Assembly (NCBI GenBank): GCA_025916135.1
Contig: CP104793.1
Span: 3,695,001-3,759,000 of the forward strand
DNA: 64,000 bases
DNA from: Rhodobacteraceae bacterium D3-12
GTDB taxonomy: Bacteria > Pseudomonadota > Alphaproteobacteria > Rhodobacterales > Rhodobacteraceae
Reading direction: 5' to 3'
The position numbers and the translations under genes are program-made. Shown here in pieces: positions 41,846 through 51,020 of this stretch. Under the pieces are notes generated by a model that worked only from the letters and a program-made list of their open reading frames with translations, was not told the DNA's origin and searched no databases. Each line of letters starts with the position of its first letter. The stretch's first letter is position 1.

Positions 41846-43138
41846 CTAACTCTGGCGTATCTGTCGCGGGGTCAATTTCGGATCGGCCCGCTCCGGCCGC
41901 CCCGCCAGATCAATCGCCGCCACCGGCGCCGGCGTCTCGGCAATCACCTTGCCGCTGCGCACAACATAGCGCCGCGCCGCGCGCAGGCGGATCGCCTCGA
42001 TCGTGTCACCGGCATGCAGAATGTTGAAATTCGCCCGGCACCCCTTGGCCACGCCATAGCCCTCAAGCCCCATGATCGCCGCCGAATTCACCGTCACCGC
42101 GTCAAAGCACCAGCGCATGTCCGCCATGCTCGACATTTGCCCGACATGCAGCCCGACCCACGCCACATCCAACATGTCCGCACGCGACAGCGAATACCAC
42201 GGGTCCATCATACAATCCTGCCCAAAGCCCACCGTGATCCCCGCATCACGCAATTCGCGCACGCGCGTCATGCCGCGCCGCTTGGGATAGCTGTCATGCC
42301 GCCCCTGCAACATGATGTTGATCGCCGGGTTCGGAATAGCATGCAGCCCGGCCTCAACCATCAGCGGGATCAGCTTCGAGACATAATAATTGTCCATCGA
42401 ATGCATCGAGGTCAGATGGCTCCCCGCCACCCGCCCCTGCAAGCCAAGCCGCTGCGTTTCATAGGCGAGCGCTTCGACATGGCGGCTCATCGGATCATCG
42501 CTTTCATCGCAATGCATATCCACCATCAAACCGCGCTCCGCCGCGATTTCACACAAGGCCCGCACCGACTCCGCCCCATCCGCCATGGTCCGCTCAAAAT
42601 GCGGAATGCCGCCCACCACATCCACGCCCATATCCAGCGCGCGCAGCGTGTTTTGCATCGCCGTCGGGTCGCGCAACACGCCATCCTGCGGAAAGGCGAC
42701 CAGTTGCAGATCAAGGTAATCCTTCACCTGTTCACGCACCTGCAAAAGCGCCTCAACGCCCTTCAACTCATCATCGCATGTGTCCACATGGCTGCGAATG
42801 GCACCAATCCCCTGCGCCACGGCCAAATCGCAATAATTCAACGCCCGCTCGACAATCTCATCCACCGTTTGCAGCGGCTTCAACTCCCCCCAAAGCGCGA
42901 TTCCTTCCAGCAAAGTGCCCGACACATTCATCCGGGGCCGCCCAAGGCTGAGCGTTGCATCCATATGGAAATGCGGGTCCACGAACGGCGGCGCAACAAG
43001 GCATCCCGCGGCGTCGATCACCCGGCCCGCCTCTGCTTTGATCCCCGTCTCGACGGCGGCAATCACGCCCCCGTCACAGGCAATATCAACCACGCTGCCA
43101 TCCGTCAGAGCGGCGTTCTTAACCAGCAAATCCACCAT
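41846..43138 (-). CDS. CodA-like amidohydrolase, cytosine or 5-methylcytosine deaminase
   Basis: 430 residues with the amidohydrolase barrel of E. coli cytosine deaminase. Metal ligands: DPHFHMD (two His), MHCDESDD, SHLTSMHS and the Asp in GFGQDCMMDPW. The residue after that Asp is Cys where E. coli CodA has Asp314, a position that shapes the substrate pocket. Relatives with this change have, as far as I recall, been reported to deaminate 5-methylcytosine. The gene follows a nucleoside-type ABC transporter on the same strand. Start at 43138 with GAGAGG upstream. Confidence 0.82.
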   Translation of the reverse strand: MVDLLVKNAALTDGSVVDIACDGGVIAAVETGIKAEAGRVIDAAGCLVAPPFVDPHFHMDATLSLGRPRMNVSGTLLEGIALWGELKPLQTVDEIVERALNYCDLAVAQGIGAIRSHVDTCDDELKGVEALLQVREQVKDYLDLQLVAFPQDGVLRDPTAMQNTLRALDMGVDVVGGIPHFERTMADGAESVRALCEIAAERGLMVDMHCDESDDPMSRHVEALAYETQRLGLQGRVAGSHLTSMHSMDNYYVSKLIPLMVEAGLHAIPNPAINIMLQGRHDSYPKRRGMTRVRELRDAGITVGFGQDCMMDPWYSLSRADMLDVAWVGLHVGQMSSMADMRWCFDAVTVNSAAIMGLEGYGVAKGCRANFNILHAGDTIEAIRLRAARRYVVRSGKVIAETPAPVAAIDLAGRPERADPKLTPRQIRQS

Positions 43139-43174
43139 AGTGTCGTTTCCTCTCAACCGGCGCGCCAGCGCCAT

Positions 43175-43288
43175 GCCCGACCTCCCCCCAGGGAGGGCAT
43201 TCTTCCCACATTTGTCGCGCGACACGCCACTGCACCCTCTTGGCGGCACCGGCTGTACCTGCGTCTAGCTGCCCTCCCGAGGTCGGGC
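43175..43288. repeat. Long inverted repeat between the permease gene and the codA-like gene
   Basis: GCCCGACCTCCCCCCAGGG plus AGGGCA (43175-43199) pairs with TGCCCTCCCGAGGTCGGGC (43270-43288) around a 70-base centre. In the mRNA it would make a large hairpin and may lower expression of the codA-like gene relative to the transporter genes. It could also be a small non-autonomous element. Confidence 0.6.
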
Positions 43289-43306
43289 AAGGCGCTACCC
43301 TTTGCC

Positions 43307-44251
43307 CTACCGCTGCCCCTTGCGCCACGGCACCAACAACGCTCGTGGATAATCCGCCCTCCGCGCCACAATGACCAGCGCGATAATCGACAGAATATAG
43401 GGGATCATCAAGAACACCTGCCCCGGAATGAACGCCCCCGCCTCGGTCTGCAACCTGACCTGCAACGCATCGAACATCCCGAACAGCAACGCGCCCAACA
43501 ACGCTTTGCCCGGCTGCCAGCTCGCAAAAATCACCAAGGCGATGCAAATCCAGCCGCGCCCGTTCACCATGCCGAAAAAGAACGCATCAAAGGCGCTCAT
43601 CGTCAAAAACGCCCCGCCCAGAGCCATCAAAGCCGACCCCGCCACCACTGCGCCCATGCGCAGCTTCATCACCGACAGGCCTTGCGCGTTCACCGCATCG
43701 GGGCTGTCGCCCACCGCCTTGATCGCCACGCCCAACGCGGTGCGGTTCATCACCCACCAGACGATCACAACCATCAACAGCGCCAACCACGTCATCGCCG
43801 TCTGTTGAAACAACACCGGCCCGAAGAACGGCAAATCGCTCAGCACCGGAATATCCAGCGCCCGGAACGGCTCAATCCGCGGCGGCGAACTGACCTGTGG
43901 CAAGGCGGTGCGATAGGTGTAACTCGCGACCGAGGTCGCAAACAACGTGATCCCAAGGCCCGATACATGCTGCGACAGGCCCAACGGCACCGTCAAGATT
44001 GCATGGAACAGCCCGAACAATGCCCCGGCCAGCGCCGCGATCAACACGCCGGTCCAAAGCCCCGCGCCCAGCCACACAGCCATCCAGCCGGTCATCGCAC
44101 CGACCACGAAAATCCCCTCGATCCCAAGGTTCAAAACCCCGGCCCGCTCACACAACAGCGCACCCAAGACGCCGAATATCAACGGCGACGCAATGCGCAA
44201 ACTCGCCGCCCAAAAGCTCTCGGATAAGAAGATGTTGAGAATATCCATCAT
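43307..44251 (-). CDS. ABC transporter permease, nucleoside/BmpA type (NupQ-like)
   Basis: 314 residues with eight to nine hydrophobic helices, of the branched-chain/ribose-like permease family found with BMP binding proteins. Motifs such as LCERAGVLNLGIEGIFVVGA and NPRTALG-like VMNRTALGVAIKAVGDSPDAV are typical. It forms the second membrane half of a purine or pyrimidine nucleoside importer. Its start overlaps the preceding permease stop (ATGA). Confidence 0.88.
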   Translation of the reverse strand: MMDILNIFLSESFWAASLRIASPLIFGVLGALLCERAGVLNLGIEGIFVVGAMTGWMAVWLGAGLWTGVLIAALAGALFGLFHAILTVPLGLSQHVSGLGITLFATSVASYTYRTALPQVSSPPRIEPFRALDIPVLSDLPFFGPVLFQQTAMTWLALLMVVIVWWVMNRTALGVAIKAVGDSPDAVNAQGLSVMKLRMGAVVAGSALMALGGAFLTMSAFDAFFFGMVNGRGWICIALVIFASWQPGKALLGALLFGMFDALQVRLQTEAGAFIPGQVFLMIPYILSIIALVIVARRADYPRALLVPWRKGQR

Positions 44252-45315
44252 GCCGCCGCCCGCCGTGCAAACCGCACCTTATAAGAGGCAAAGAAGCTCC
44301 CCAGCAGCACGCAAATCAACGACATCGACACCGTCAGATCGGCGAGGAAGCTCGACACGCCCATCGCCCGGCTCATGCTGTCTGCACCGACAAACACGCT
44401 CGCCACATAGAGCGCGGCCAGCACCACACCGGCGGGATTAAGCCGCGCCAGCATCGCCACGATGATGCCCGTGTATCCGAACCCCGGCGACAGATCGGCG
44501 GTCAGATAGCCTTTCAACCCGGCCACTTCGCTCACCCCGGCCAGCCCGGCCAATCCGCCCGACACCATCGCCACGGCGAGGAAAACCTTGTTCACGCCCA
44601 GCCCCGCGTGCCGCGCCGCCGCCCGGTTTTCCCCCACCGCACGCAGCTTCAACCCCCAGACGGTTTTTGTCATCACCACCCAGGCGATTACCGCCGCCAC
44701 CAGCGCAAGGATCAACCCCGCATGTATCCGCATCCGCGCCATCAGTTGCGGCAACACCGCCGCGTCGATGATCGGCTCGGATTGGGGCCAGCCAAGGCCC
44801 ATCGGGTCTTTGAACGGCCCCTCCAGCATCATTTGCACGAAAATCAGGATGATGAAGTTGAGCAGAAGCGAAGTCACAACCTCATCCGCGCCAAACCGCG
44901 TTTTCAAAATGGCCGGAAACAGCATCCCCAACCCGCCCGCAATCGCTCCCGCCAGCACCACCAGCGGGATCATCAACGCCGCCGGCCCGTCCACCATCCC
45001 CGTGCCAATCCAAACAGCCGCCAGCGCCCCGAGGTATAACTGCCCCTCGCCGCCGATATTCCAAAGCTTGGCACGAAAGGCCACCGCCGCCGCCAATCCG
45101 GTAAAGATCAGCGGCGTCGCCCGCGTCAGCATCTCGGTAAAGGTGAACATCGAGCCGAAAACGCCCTTGAACATCTGCGCATAGGCCGGAAACACCGGCG
45201 CCCCCGCCGCCATCAAAGGGATCGCCGCAAGGATCAGCGCGACCACCGCCGCAATCACCGGCACCAACGCCTGCACCACGCGCGAGGTGTTCTCTCTTGG
45301 AACGATCTCCATCAT
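44248..45315 (-). CDS. ABC transporter permease, nucleoside/BmpA type (NupP-like)
   Basis: 355 residues, eight or more helices: the first permease of the importer. Characteristic segments: FTGLAAAVAFRAKLWNIGGE (GEGQLYLGA follows), KTVWGLKLRAVGENRAAARH and SGGLAGLAGVSEVAG. Overlaps both neighbours by four bases, indicating tight translational coupling with the ATPase and the second permease. Confidence 0.9.
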   Translation of the reverse strand: MMEIVPRENTSRVVQALVPVIAAVVALILAAIPLMAAGAPVFPAYAQMFKGVFGSMFTFTEMLTRATPLIFTGLAAAVAFRAKLWNIGGEGQLYLGALAAVWIGTGMVDGPAALMIPLVVLAGAIAGGLGMLFPAILKTRFGADEVVTSLLLNFIILIFVQMMLEGPFKDPMGLGWPQSEPIIDAAVLPQLMARMRIHAGLILALVAAVIAWVVMTKTVWGLKLRAVGENRAAARHAGLGVNKVFLAVAMVSGGLAGLAGVSEVAGLKGYLTADLSPGFGYTGIIVAMLARLNPAGVVLAALYVASVFVGADSMSRAMGVSSFLADLTVSMSLICVLLGSFFASYKVRFARRAAA

Positions 45316-46850
45316 GCCGCCGACCCCGCGGTTTGTCCTGCGCTTTGTCCGGCCATCAAATATCCAATCTCGGCCCGGTCGCGGCTTGGCGTTTCTTGCA
45401 GATGCCCGTCATGCATCACACAGATCCGGTCCGCGAGCGACAACACCTCATCCAGATCTTCCGAGATCAGGATCACCCCCGCGCCCCGGTCCCTTGCCTC
45501 AAGCAAGCGGCGTGACACTTCGGCAGCGGCGCGAAAATCCAAGCCCCGCGTCGGCTGGTTCGCCAGAATTATTCCGGGGCTGTTCTCCAACACCCGCGCA
45601 AGGATCAGCTTCTGGATATTCCCGCCCGACAACAGCTTCGCCTCGGCCTCAATCCCCGGCCCGCGCACATCGTATTGGGCGCATAGGTCTTCGGCATGGG
45701 CGGCAATCTCACCCTTGCGCAAGAACCCCGCGCGCGCCACATCCGGCGCGTCCAGCCGTTCCATCACAAGGTTCTCCGCCACGCTCAACGCGCCAACAAC
45801 GCCGTCATGATGGCGGTCCTCCGGGATGCGCCCGATCCCGGCGCGCAACGCATCCTTCGGGGTCATCTTCTTGTGGACCTCACCGGCGATCTCGATCTCT
45901 CCGGCCTCTGGCGTGATCAGCCCCGACAAAAGCTGCGCAAACGCGCTCTGCCCGTTGCCCGACACGCCCGCGATGCCGATAATCTCACCGCCGCACAGCT
46001 CAAGCGAGACATCGCGCAGTGCCCGCATCTCCCTGCCCGGCGCCACGCTCACCTTGTTCAGCCGCAACACCACATCGCCCGGCACCCCGGCCTCGCGCTC
46101 CGGCATGGCGTGATCTTCGCCAACCATCATGCGGATGATCGCATTGGCATCGGCCTCGGCTGTCACCATCTCGCCAGTCTTTTTGCCATGGCGCAACACG
46201 GCGATCCGGTCGGAAAACGCCAAAACTTCCCGCAACTTGTGGGAAATGAAAATCACCGACAGCCCATCATCTACCATGCCGCGCACAGCCTCAAACAACG
46301 TGTCCGCCTCTTGCGGCGTCAACACGGCGGTCGGCTCGTCCAGCACCAGAATACGCACGTCGCGATACAACGCCTTCAGGATCTCGACCCGCTGACGCTC
46401 GCCCACCGACAAATCCCCGATCTTCGCATCCAGCGGCACATGCAGCCCCGACCGCTCCATCAACGCAGCCAGCTTCTCTCTCGCCGCATCCCGCTCGCGA
46501 AACAGCCGCCAAAGGCTCTCAGTCCCCAAAACGACCGAATCCAAAACGCTCAAGTTCTCGGCCAGCGTGAAGTGCTGATGGACCATGCCAATCCGCGCAT
46601 CAATCGCCGCCTGCGGCTGACCGGCGGGCAGCACTTTCTCGCCGCCCTCGTCCCAGACATGGACCGCACCCTCATCGGGCACATATTGCCCGAACAGCAT
46701 GTTCATCAATGTGGTCTTGCCCGCGCCATTTTCACCCAAAAGCGCCAAAACCTCGCCCTTGCCGAGATCAAGATCAATCGCATCCGCCGCCACGACCGAG
46801 CCGAACCGCTTGGTCATCCCGCGCAAGGCAAGAACCGGAGCTTTCGTCAT
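45312..46850 (-). CDS. ABC transporter ATP-binding protein, double-cassette nucleoside importer type
   Basis: 512 residues with two ABC cassettes, as in RbsA or NupA. First: Walker A GENGAGKTTLMN, signature LSVGERQRVEILKAL, Walker B ILVLDEPTAVLTP. Second: degenerate Walker A region GVSGNGQSAFAQL, signature-like LSGGNIQKLILARV, then NQPTRGLDF in place of DEPT. The second site lacks the usual GKS/GKT, as is common in this family. It powers the two downstream permeases. Confidence 0.92.
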   Translation of the reverse strand: MTKAPVLALRGMTKRFGSVVAADAIDLDLGKGEVLALLGENGAGKTTLMNMLFGQYVPDEGAVHVWDEGGEKVLPAGQPQAAIDARIGMVHQHFTLAENLSVLDSVVLGTESLWRLFRERDAAREKLAALMERSGLHVPLDAKIGDLSVGERQRVEILKALYRDVRILVLDEPTAVLTPQEADTLFEAVRGMVDDGLSVIFISHKLREVLAFSDRIAVLRHGKKTGEMVTAEADANAIIRMMVGEDHAMPEREAGVPGDVVLRLNKVSVAPGREMRALRDVSLELCGGEIIGIAGVSGNGQSAFAQLLSGLITPEAGEIEIAGEVHKKMTPKDALRAGIGRIPEDRHHDGVVGALSVAENLVMERLDAPDVARAGFLRKGEIAAHAEDLCAQYDVRGPGIEAEAKLLSGGNIQKLILARVLENSPGIILANQPTRGLDFRAAAEVSRRLLEARDRGAGVILISEDLDEVLSLADRICVMHDGHLQETPSRDRAEIGYLMAGQSAGQTAGSAA

Positions 46851-46876
46851 GCAATTTCCCCCAATGAAGCACGCGC

Positions 46877-46910
46877 GTCAGGGCGCGGCGAACAGGCACC
46901 GCGCCCTGAC
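46877..46910 (-). promoter_or_regulatory. Intercistronic hairpin in the nucleoside importer operon
   Basis: GTCAGGGCGCGG and CCGCGCCCTGAC form a perfect 12-bp stem with a ten-base loop, in the 80 bases between the binding-protein stop and the ATPase start. No T-run follows. Such stems often protect the 3' end of binding-protein mRNA so that it is made in excess. Confidence 0.6.
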
Positions 46911-46930
46911 ATGTCCGTCACGTCAACCGA

Positions 46931-47920
46931 TCAACCGTCCGAAACCGGCGCCGCGTCATTCACATTGACCCGGAACAGCCCATCGCGAATCTCGGTTTCT
47001 TTCTCTTTCACGGCTTTCATCACATCCGCCGGCACCAGCTTGTCATCGGCCACAAGCGATCCACCGCCATAGCCCATAAAGCTGTATTGCCCGTAATCGG
47101 CGGCCTCAAACGTGCCCCCGGCCACGGCGCCAATCGCGCGACCAATCGTCGGCTCCATATGCCAAATCGCCGAGGCAAGGATCGTATCGGGGTAATCCGC
47201 CGATGTGTCGACCACGTTGCCAATCGCCTTCACGCCGCGCTCCACGGCGGCATCCGACACGCCAAAGCGCTCGGCATACATGATGTCCGCACCGGCATCC
47301 ATCATGGCAAAGGCGCTCTCCTTGGCCTTGGGCGGATCGTACCAGCTGTCAATGAAGTTAACCAAGAACTTGACCTCCGGGTTCACCGCCCGCGCCCCGT
47401 CCATAAAGGCGTTCATCAAGCGGTTCACCTCGGGAATGGCATAGCCACCGACCATGCCGATCTTGTTGGATTTCGTCAGCGACCCGGCGATCATCCCGCT
47501 CAAATAGGACGGCTCGTGAATCCAGTTGTCGAACACGCTGAAATTCGGCGCAACCGGGCCAAAGCTCGACCCCATAAGGAACCCGGTTTCGGGGTAATCC
47601 TTGGCCACTTTACGCGCCGCGCGTTCAAGGCCAAACACCTCGCCCACGATCAACTGGTGCCCGGCTTCGGCATATTCGCGCATCACCCGCTCATAATCGG
47701 TGTTGGCCACGTTCTCCGAGAAAACATAGTCGATCTCGCCCCGCGCCGCGGCGGCATTCAGCGCCTTGTGAATCCGGCTAATCCACTGCTGTTCCACCGG
47801 CAGCGTGTAAATCGCCGCCACTTTCACCTTCTCGGCCGCCGCCACGCCGGTGGCCCCTGCCACCCCCGCCGCCGCAGTCAGGGCCAGCATCGCCCGCCGT
47901 GTCATAGAAAACGTCGTCAT
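46931..47920 (-). CDS. BMP-family substrate-binding protein of the nucleoside ABC transporter
   Basis: 329 residues from the ATG at 47920, with a signal peptide that has a twin arginine (MTRRAMLALTAAAGVAG), possibly Tat-dependent, cleaved near VAAAEK. The mature protein matches BMP/PnrA-like nucleoside-binding lipoproteins but has no lipobox: GEVFGLERAARKVAKDYPET, GFLMGSSFGPVAPNFSVFD and SGMIAGSLTKSNKIGMVGG. First gene of the importer operon. An inverted repeat about 75 bases upstream is a likely operator. Confidence 0.9.
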   Translation of the reverse strand: MTTFSMTRRAMLALTAAAGVAGATGVAAAEKVKVAAIYTLPVEQQWISRIHKALNAAAARGEIDYVFSENVANTDYERVMREYAEAGHQLIVGEVFGLERAARKVAKDYPETGFLMGSSFGPVAPNFSVFDNWIHEPSYLSGMIAGSLTKSNKIGMVGGYAIPEVNRLMNAFMDGARAVNPEVKFLVNFIDSWYDPPKAKESAFAMMDAGADIMYAERFGVSDAAVERGVKAIGNVVDTSADYPDTILASAIWHMEPTIGRAIGAVAGGTFEAADYGQYSFMGYGGGSLVADDKLVPADVMKAVKEKETEIRDGLFRVNVNDAAPVSDG

Positions 47921-47995
47921 AGGTCGTCCCCCTGTTGCCTCCCGCGTCTCCTCAGACGCCAGAGCATGTTTGATTGCCCCCAAAGGTTCCCCGAC

Positions 47996-48013
47996 TTTGA
48001 CCATTCAGTCAAA
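47996..48013. promoter_or_regulatory. Likely operator upstream of the nucleoside importer operon
   Basis: TTTGAC, six bases, GTCAAA: a perfect inverted repeat in the AT-rich interval between the divergent binding-protein gene and the hypothetical gene at 48137. It fits a dimeric TetR- or GntR-type regulator. The regulator is not encoded nearby. Confidence 0.5.
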
Positions 48014-48136
48014 CTTATTTACCGCCCCTCTGCCCGCAAATCAGGCGCACAGAAACTTTCGCCTATTTTTCAGCCACTTGGGATTTAGTTTTTGCGAATG
48101 CCTCGCAATTGCAATATTTAACCCTATATCAATTGC

Positions 48137-48613
48137 ATGAACAGACGCGATTTCAATATCCGGCTGATGGCGCTTGGGGCCACGCCCCTCGCTCCTGCTT
48201 TGCCCGGCGCGGCGGCAACAGCCCCCCCCGCTGCCCTGTCGGGCAAGGCTCTCATGCATTACCCGTGGGCGGCGCGCTATGCCCGTGTCCATGATGCCTG
48301 CTCGCCGGAACGGCTGGCCCGTGCCTTTGGCATTTCCCCTGATATTGCGGGTGAATTATTCGCAAAACTGCAATTTGACGGCGTGATCTCGGCGCCCGGC
48401 CTTACCGGCGTGGCACGCGCGGTGAACCCAATCAACTGGGACCTGCAATTCTCCCCCAGCACGGCACAGGTCTCCCGCAACGCGATGGCCAAACGCCTGC
48501 GAAAGGCGCTCACCGACCGTCGCGATGCGAACCCGTCAGAGCCGGACACCCCACCCGAGGACACACCGGCACTCTCCGACACGCCCTCTACAGCGGCCAC
48601 AGAAACGGAATAA
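48137..48613 (+). CDS. Exported hypothetical protein
   Basis: 158 residues. The N-terminus NRRDFNIRLMALGATPLAP has an RR-x-F motif and a hydrophobic stretch typical of Tat signals, with cleavage likely near GAAATA. The middle contains a possible helix-turn-helix-like stretch, SPERLARAFGISPDIAGELF. The tail is Pro/Thr/Ser/Asp-rich (PSEPDTPPEDTPALSDTPS) and probably disordered. The 3' end overlaps the convergent SLC13 gene by 26 bases. No family recognised. Confidence 0.65.
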   Translation: MNRRDFNIRLMALGATPLAPALPGAAATAPPAALSGKALMHYPWAARYARVHDACSPERLARAFGISPDIAGELFAKLQFDGVISAPGLTGVARAVNPINWDLQFSPSTAQVSRNAMAKRLRKALTDRRDANPSEPDTPPEDTPALSDTPSTAATETE

Positions 48614-50366
48614 TCGCGCTCGCAAGCAATCCGATCGACAGGTTCAAGGGCACACCAACGCGCAGGAAATCGGCAAACTTATAGCCCCCCGGCCCATAGA
48701 CCAACATGTTGGTCTGATAGCCGATCGGCGTGGCAAAACTCGCGCTCGCCGCGACCATGACCGCCACAACCAATGGCCGCGCATCCACGCCCATCGCCTC
48801 GGCCAAGCCGATGGCAATCGGCGTCACCACCACGGCCACCGCGTTGTTGCTGACCATCTCGGTCAGCAGGCTGGTCAACAGATACACCGCCCAAACGATC
48901 AACGCCGCAGGCAACAGCATAAGATAAGGCGCAATCGCCCCAACGATCAGTTTGACCGCGCCCGATGCCTCCAACGCCGCCCCGATCCCCAGCATCGAAA
49001 AGATCAGCGCAAGCAAGCGCCCGTCGATAAAGGAAAACGCCTCGTCCGCGTCGATGCAGCGGGTGATCAGAACGGTCACCACCGCCAACACCGCCAACAG
49101 GAAAATCGGCGCCACACCAAACCCGGCCAAAGCCACCAAAGCGACAAGCGCGATAATCGCCACCGGCGCGTGCTGGCGGCGAAATGCCCGCTCGGACGGG
49201 TGCGAGACATCGACCATGTCCATATCCACCGACAGACGTTGAATATCCGCCGGTGCCCCTTCGAGCAAAAGCGTGTCGCCCACCCGCACCACCAGATCAT
49301 CAAGCTGCCGCCCGATGTTCTGGTTCTTGCGATGGACCGCCAGCGGATACACCCCATAGCGCCGCCGCAGCCGCAGATTGCCAAGGCTGCGCCCGACCAT
49401 CTTGCACCCCGGCGTGATCAGAACCTCAACCGTTGTCGTCTCCACCGCGCTCACCTGATCGACAGGGCGCAGGTTCTTGTCCTGTTGCAGGCTCAACAGC
49501 TCGGCCATCTCGGTGCGCAAAACCACCCGGTCACCCACCTCCAGAACGACCCCGGCCATGTTCCGCCGCAACGAAGCATCCCCGCGCAGCACATCCACCA
49601 GCCGCACACCGGCCCGTTTGAACAGCTGCACCCCGGTCACTTCCTGCCCGATCAACTCGCTCTCCGGCGGGATCACCACCTCGCTGAAAAACTTCATCTT
49701 TGAACGGTCGGATAGCAGCATCGCCATACTGTCGCGATCCGGCAGCAACATCGGCCCGATGAACCGCAAATAGATCATCCCCCAAATCACCAGAATGATC
49801 CCAAGAGGCGTCACCTCGAAAATCGAAAACGCCGCCATCCCCTGCGCCCGCGCCACACCGTCCACCAACAGGTTCGTCGAGGTCCCGATCAAGGTCAGCG
49901 TGCCGCCCAGAATGGCCGCATAACTCAGCGGGATCAACAGCTTGGAGGCCTTCAACCCCAAAGTCCGCGCCAGTTGCACAAACACCGGGATCATCACCAC
50001 CACCACCGGCGTATTGCTCACCACCGCGCTGGCCAGAATGACAAACCCCAACAACAGAGCAATCGCCAGCCGCGGGTTGGTGCGCGCCTGCGCATCCGCC
50101 ATCCGCGTGAACGCATCCAGCGCCCCGGTCCGCACCAATGCTCCCATCACAATGAACATCGCCGCAATCGTCCACGGCGCCGGGTTCGACAACACATCCA
50201 GCGCCGCATCATAGGGCAACACCCCCAGCGCCAGCAAAACCCCCATGCCCGTCATCGCCACAACTTCGGTGGGATAAATCTCGCGAAGGAACAGCACGAA
50301 CATCGCCACCACCACGCCCAGCGTGATAACCGCCTGCGCAGTCTGCGACATTTCGAAAAGACCCAT
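48588..50366 (-). CDS. SLC13-family anion/sodium symporter with two RCK_C (TrkA-C) domains
   Basis: 592 residues from the ATG at 50366 (AAGGTGAG upstream). N-terminal membrane half (residues 1-210, with VVSNTPVVVVMIPVF and LTLIGTSTNLLVDG, the SNT/GTSTN motifs), two cytosolic TrkA-C domains (about 215-390), then a second membrane half with TEMVSNNAVAVVVTPIAIGL and SFATPIGYQTNMLVYGPGGY. Such proteins move sulfate, dicarboxylates or other anions. Substrate not deducible. Confidence 0.9.
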   Translation of the reverse strand: MGLFEMSQTAQAVITLGVVVAMFVLFLREIYPTEVVAMTGMGVLLALGVLPYDAALDVLSNPAPWTIAAMFIVMGALVRTGALDAFTRMADAQARTNPRLAIALLLGFVILASAVVSNTPVVVVMIPVFVQLARTLGLKASKLLIPLSYAAILGGTLTLIGTSTNLLVDGVARAQGMAAFSIFEVTPLGIILVIWGMIYLRFIGPMLLPDRDSMAMLLSDRSKMKFFSEVVIPPESELIGQEVTGVQLFKRAGVRLVDVLRGDASLRRNMAGVVLEVGDRVVLRTEMAELLSLQQDKNLRPVDQVSAVETTTVEVLITPGCKMVGRSLGNLRLRRRYGVYPLAVHRKNQNIGRQLDDLVVRVGDTLLLEGAPADIQRLSVDMDMVDVSHPSERAFRRQHAPVAIIALVALVALAGFGVAPIFLLAVLAVVTVLITRCIDADEAFSFIDGRLLALIFSMLGIGAALEASGAVKLIVGAIAPYLMLLPAALIVWAVYLLTSLLTEMVSNNAVAVVVTPIAIGLAEAMGVDARPLVVAVMVAASASFATPIGYQTNMLVYGPGGYKFADFLRVGVPLNLSIGLLASAIIPFLWPL

Positions 50367-50450
50367 GGCTCTGCTCACCTTGTTACCGGATGCGCCCATT
50401 CTGACCTATCCGGCAAGCGGTGGGAATAGGGCATCGCCGCGCGCCCCGAC

Positions 50451-50948
50451 TTAGGCGCTCGGCACCTTCGCCACTGCCCGCAATTCCACCAATCCGCCGG
50501 GCACAATCAACTCGGCCACGCCAATCGCGCTCCACGCCGGGTATGGCTCCAAAAGATAGCGATCCTTGACCGCCATGAACGCCTCCATGTGACGCGCCAT
50601 ATCGACATGATAGCTGGTGATCTCGACAACATCGGCCAAGCCGGCACCCGCTTCGATCAATATCGCCTCAAGCGCCTCGAACGCGGTCTCGAATTGTGCC
50701 ACCGGATCGCGCACAGCCACCAAGGCGGCCAACCCGTTCTCGCCATCCGCTGTCACCGCTTCGGCCCCCTCCAACCCACTGGCCGAACCGCCGACCGACC
50801 CGCTGGCTTGGGGTTTGTTGCCATCCGTGCTGGTGCCAATGATGCCAGAGCAGAAAATCAGCCCCTCGGCCTCAACCGCCGGGGCGAAATGCCAGTTGTT
50901 GTAAACACCCCTAAGCGCCTTGGGGATAATCCGTCGCGCGTCGCTCAT
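50451..50948 (-). CDS. RidA-family protein
   Basis: 165 residues, longer than classic RidA (about 130) because of a Gly/Ala-rich insertion (residues about 47-75). RidA hydrolyses reactive enamine/imine intermediates from PLP enzymes. FAPAVEAEGLIFCSGIIG and VVEITSYHVDM are present, and PYPAWSAIGVAELIVPGGLV matches the end of the fold. The catalytic Arg of RidA is not clearly conserved, so another activity is possible. Confidence 0.82.
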   Translation of the reverse strand: MSDARRIIPKALRGVYNNWHFAPAVEAEGLIFCSGIIGTSTDGNKPQASGSVGGSASGLEGAEAVTADGENGLAALVAVRDPVAQFETAFEALEAILIEAGAGLADVVEITSYHVDMARHMEAFMAVKDRYLLEPYPAWSAIGVAELIVPGGLVELRAVAKVPSA

Positions 50949-51020
50949 TATTCTGCCCTTTCACTTGCCACCTGCCGAGCGTGGCGCAAATCACCGCAAC
51001 ATGCCAGCCACCTGCCCATC

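Noticed and set aside
41756-44227. Very long open frame (823 codons) on the plus strand
   Set aside because: It lies opposite the deaminase and permease genes, is His/Arg/Pro-rich and has no motif; a usual antisense shadow in GC-rich DNA.
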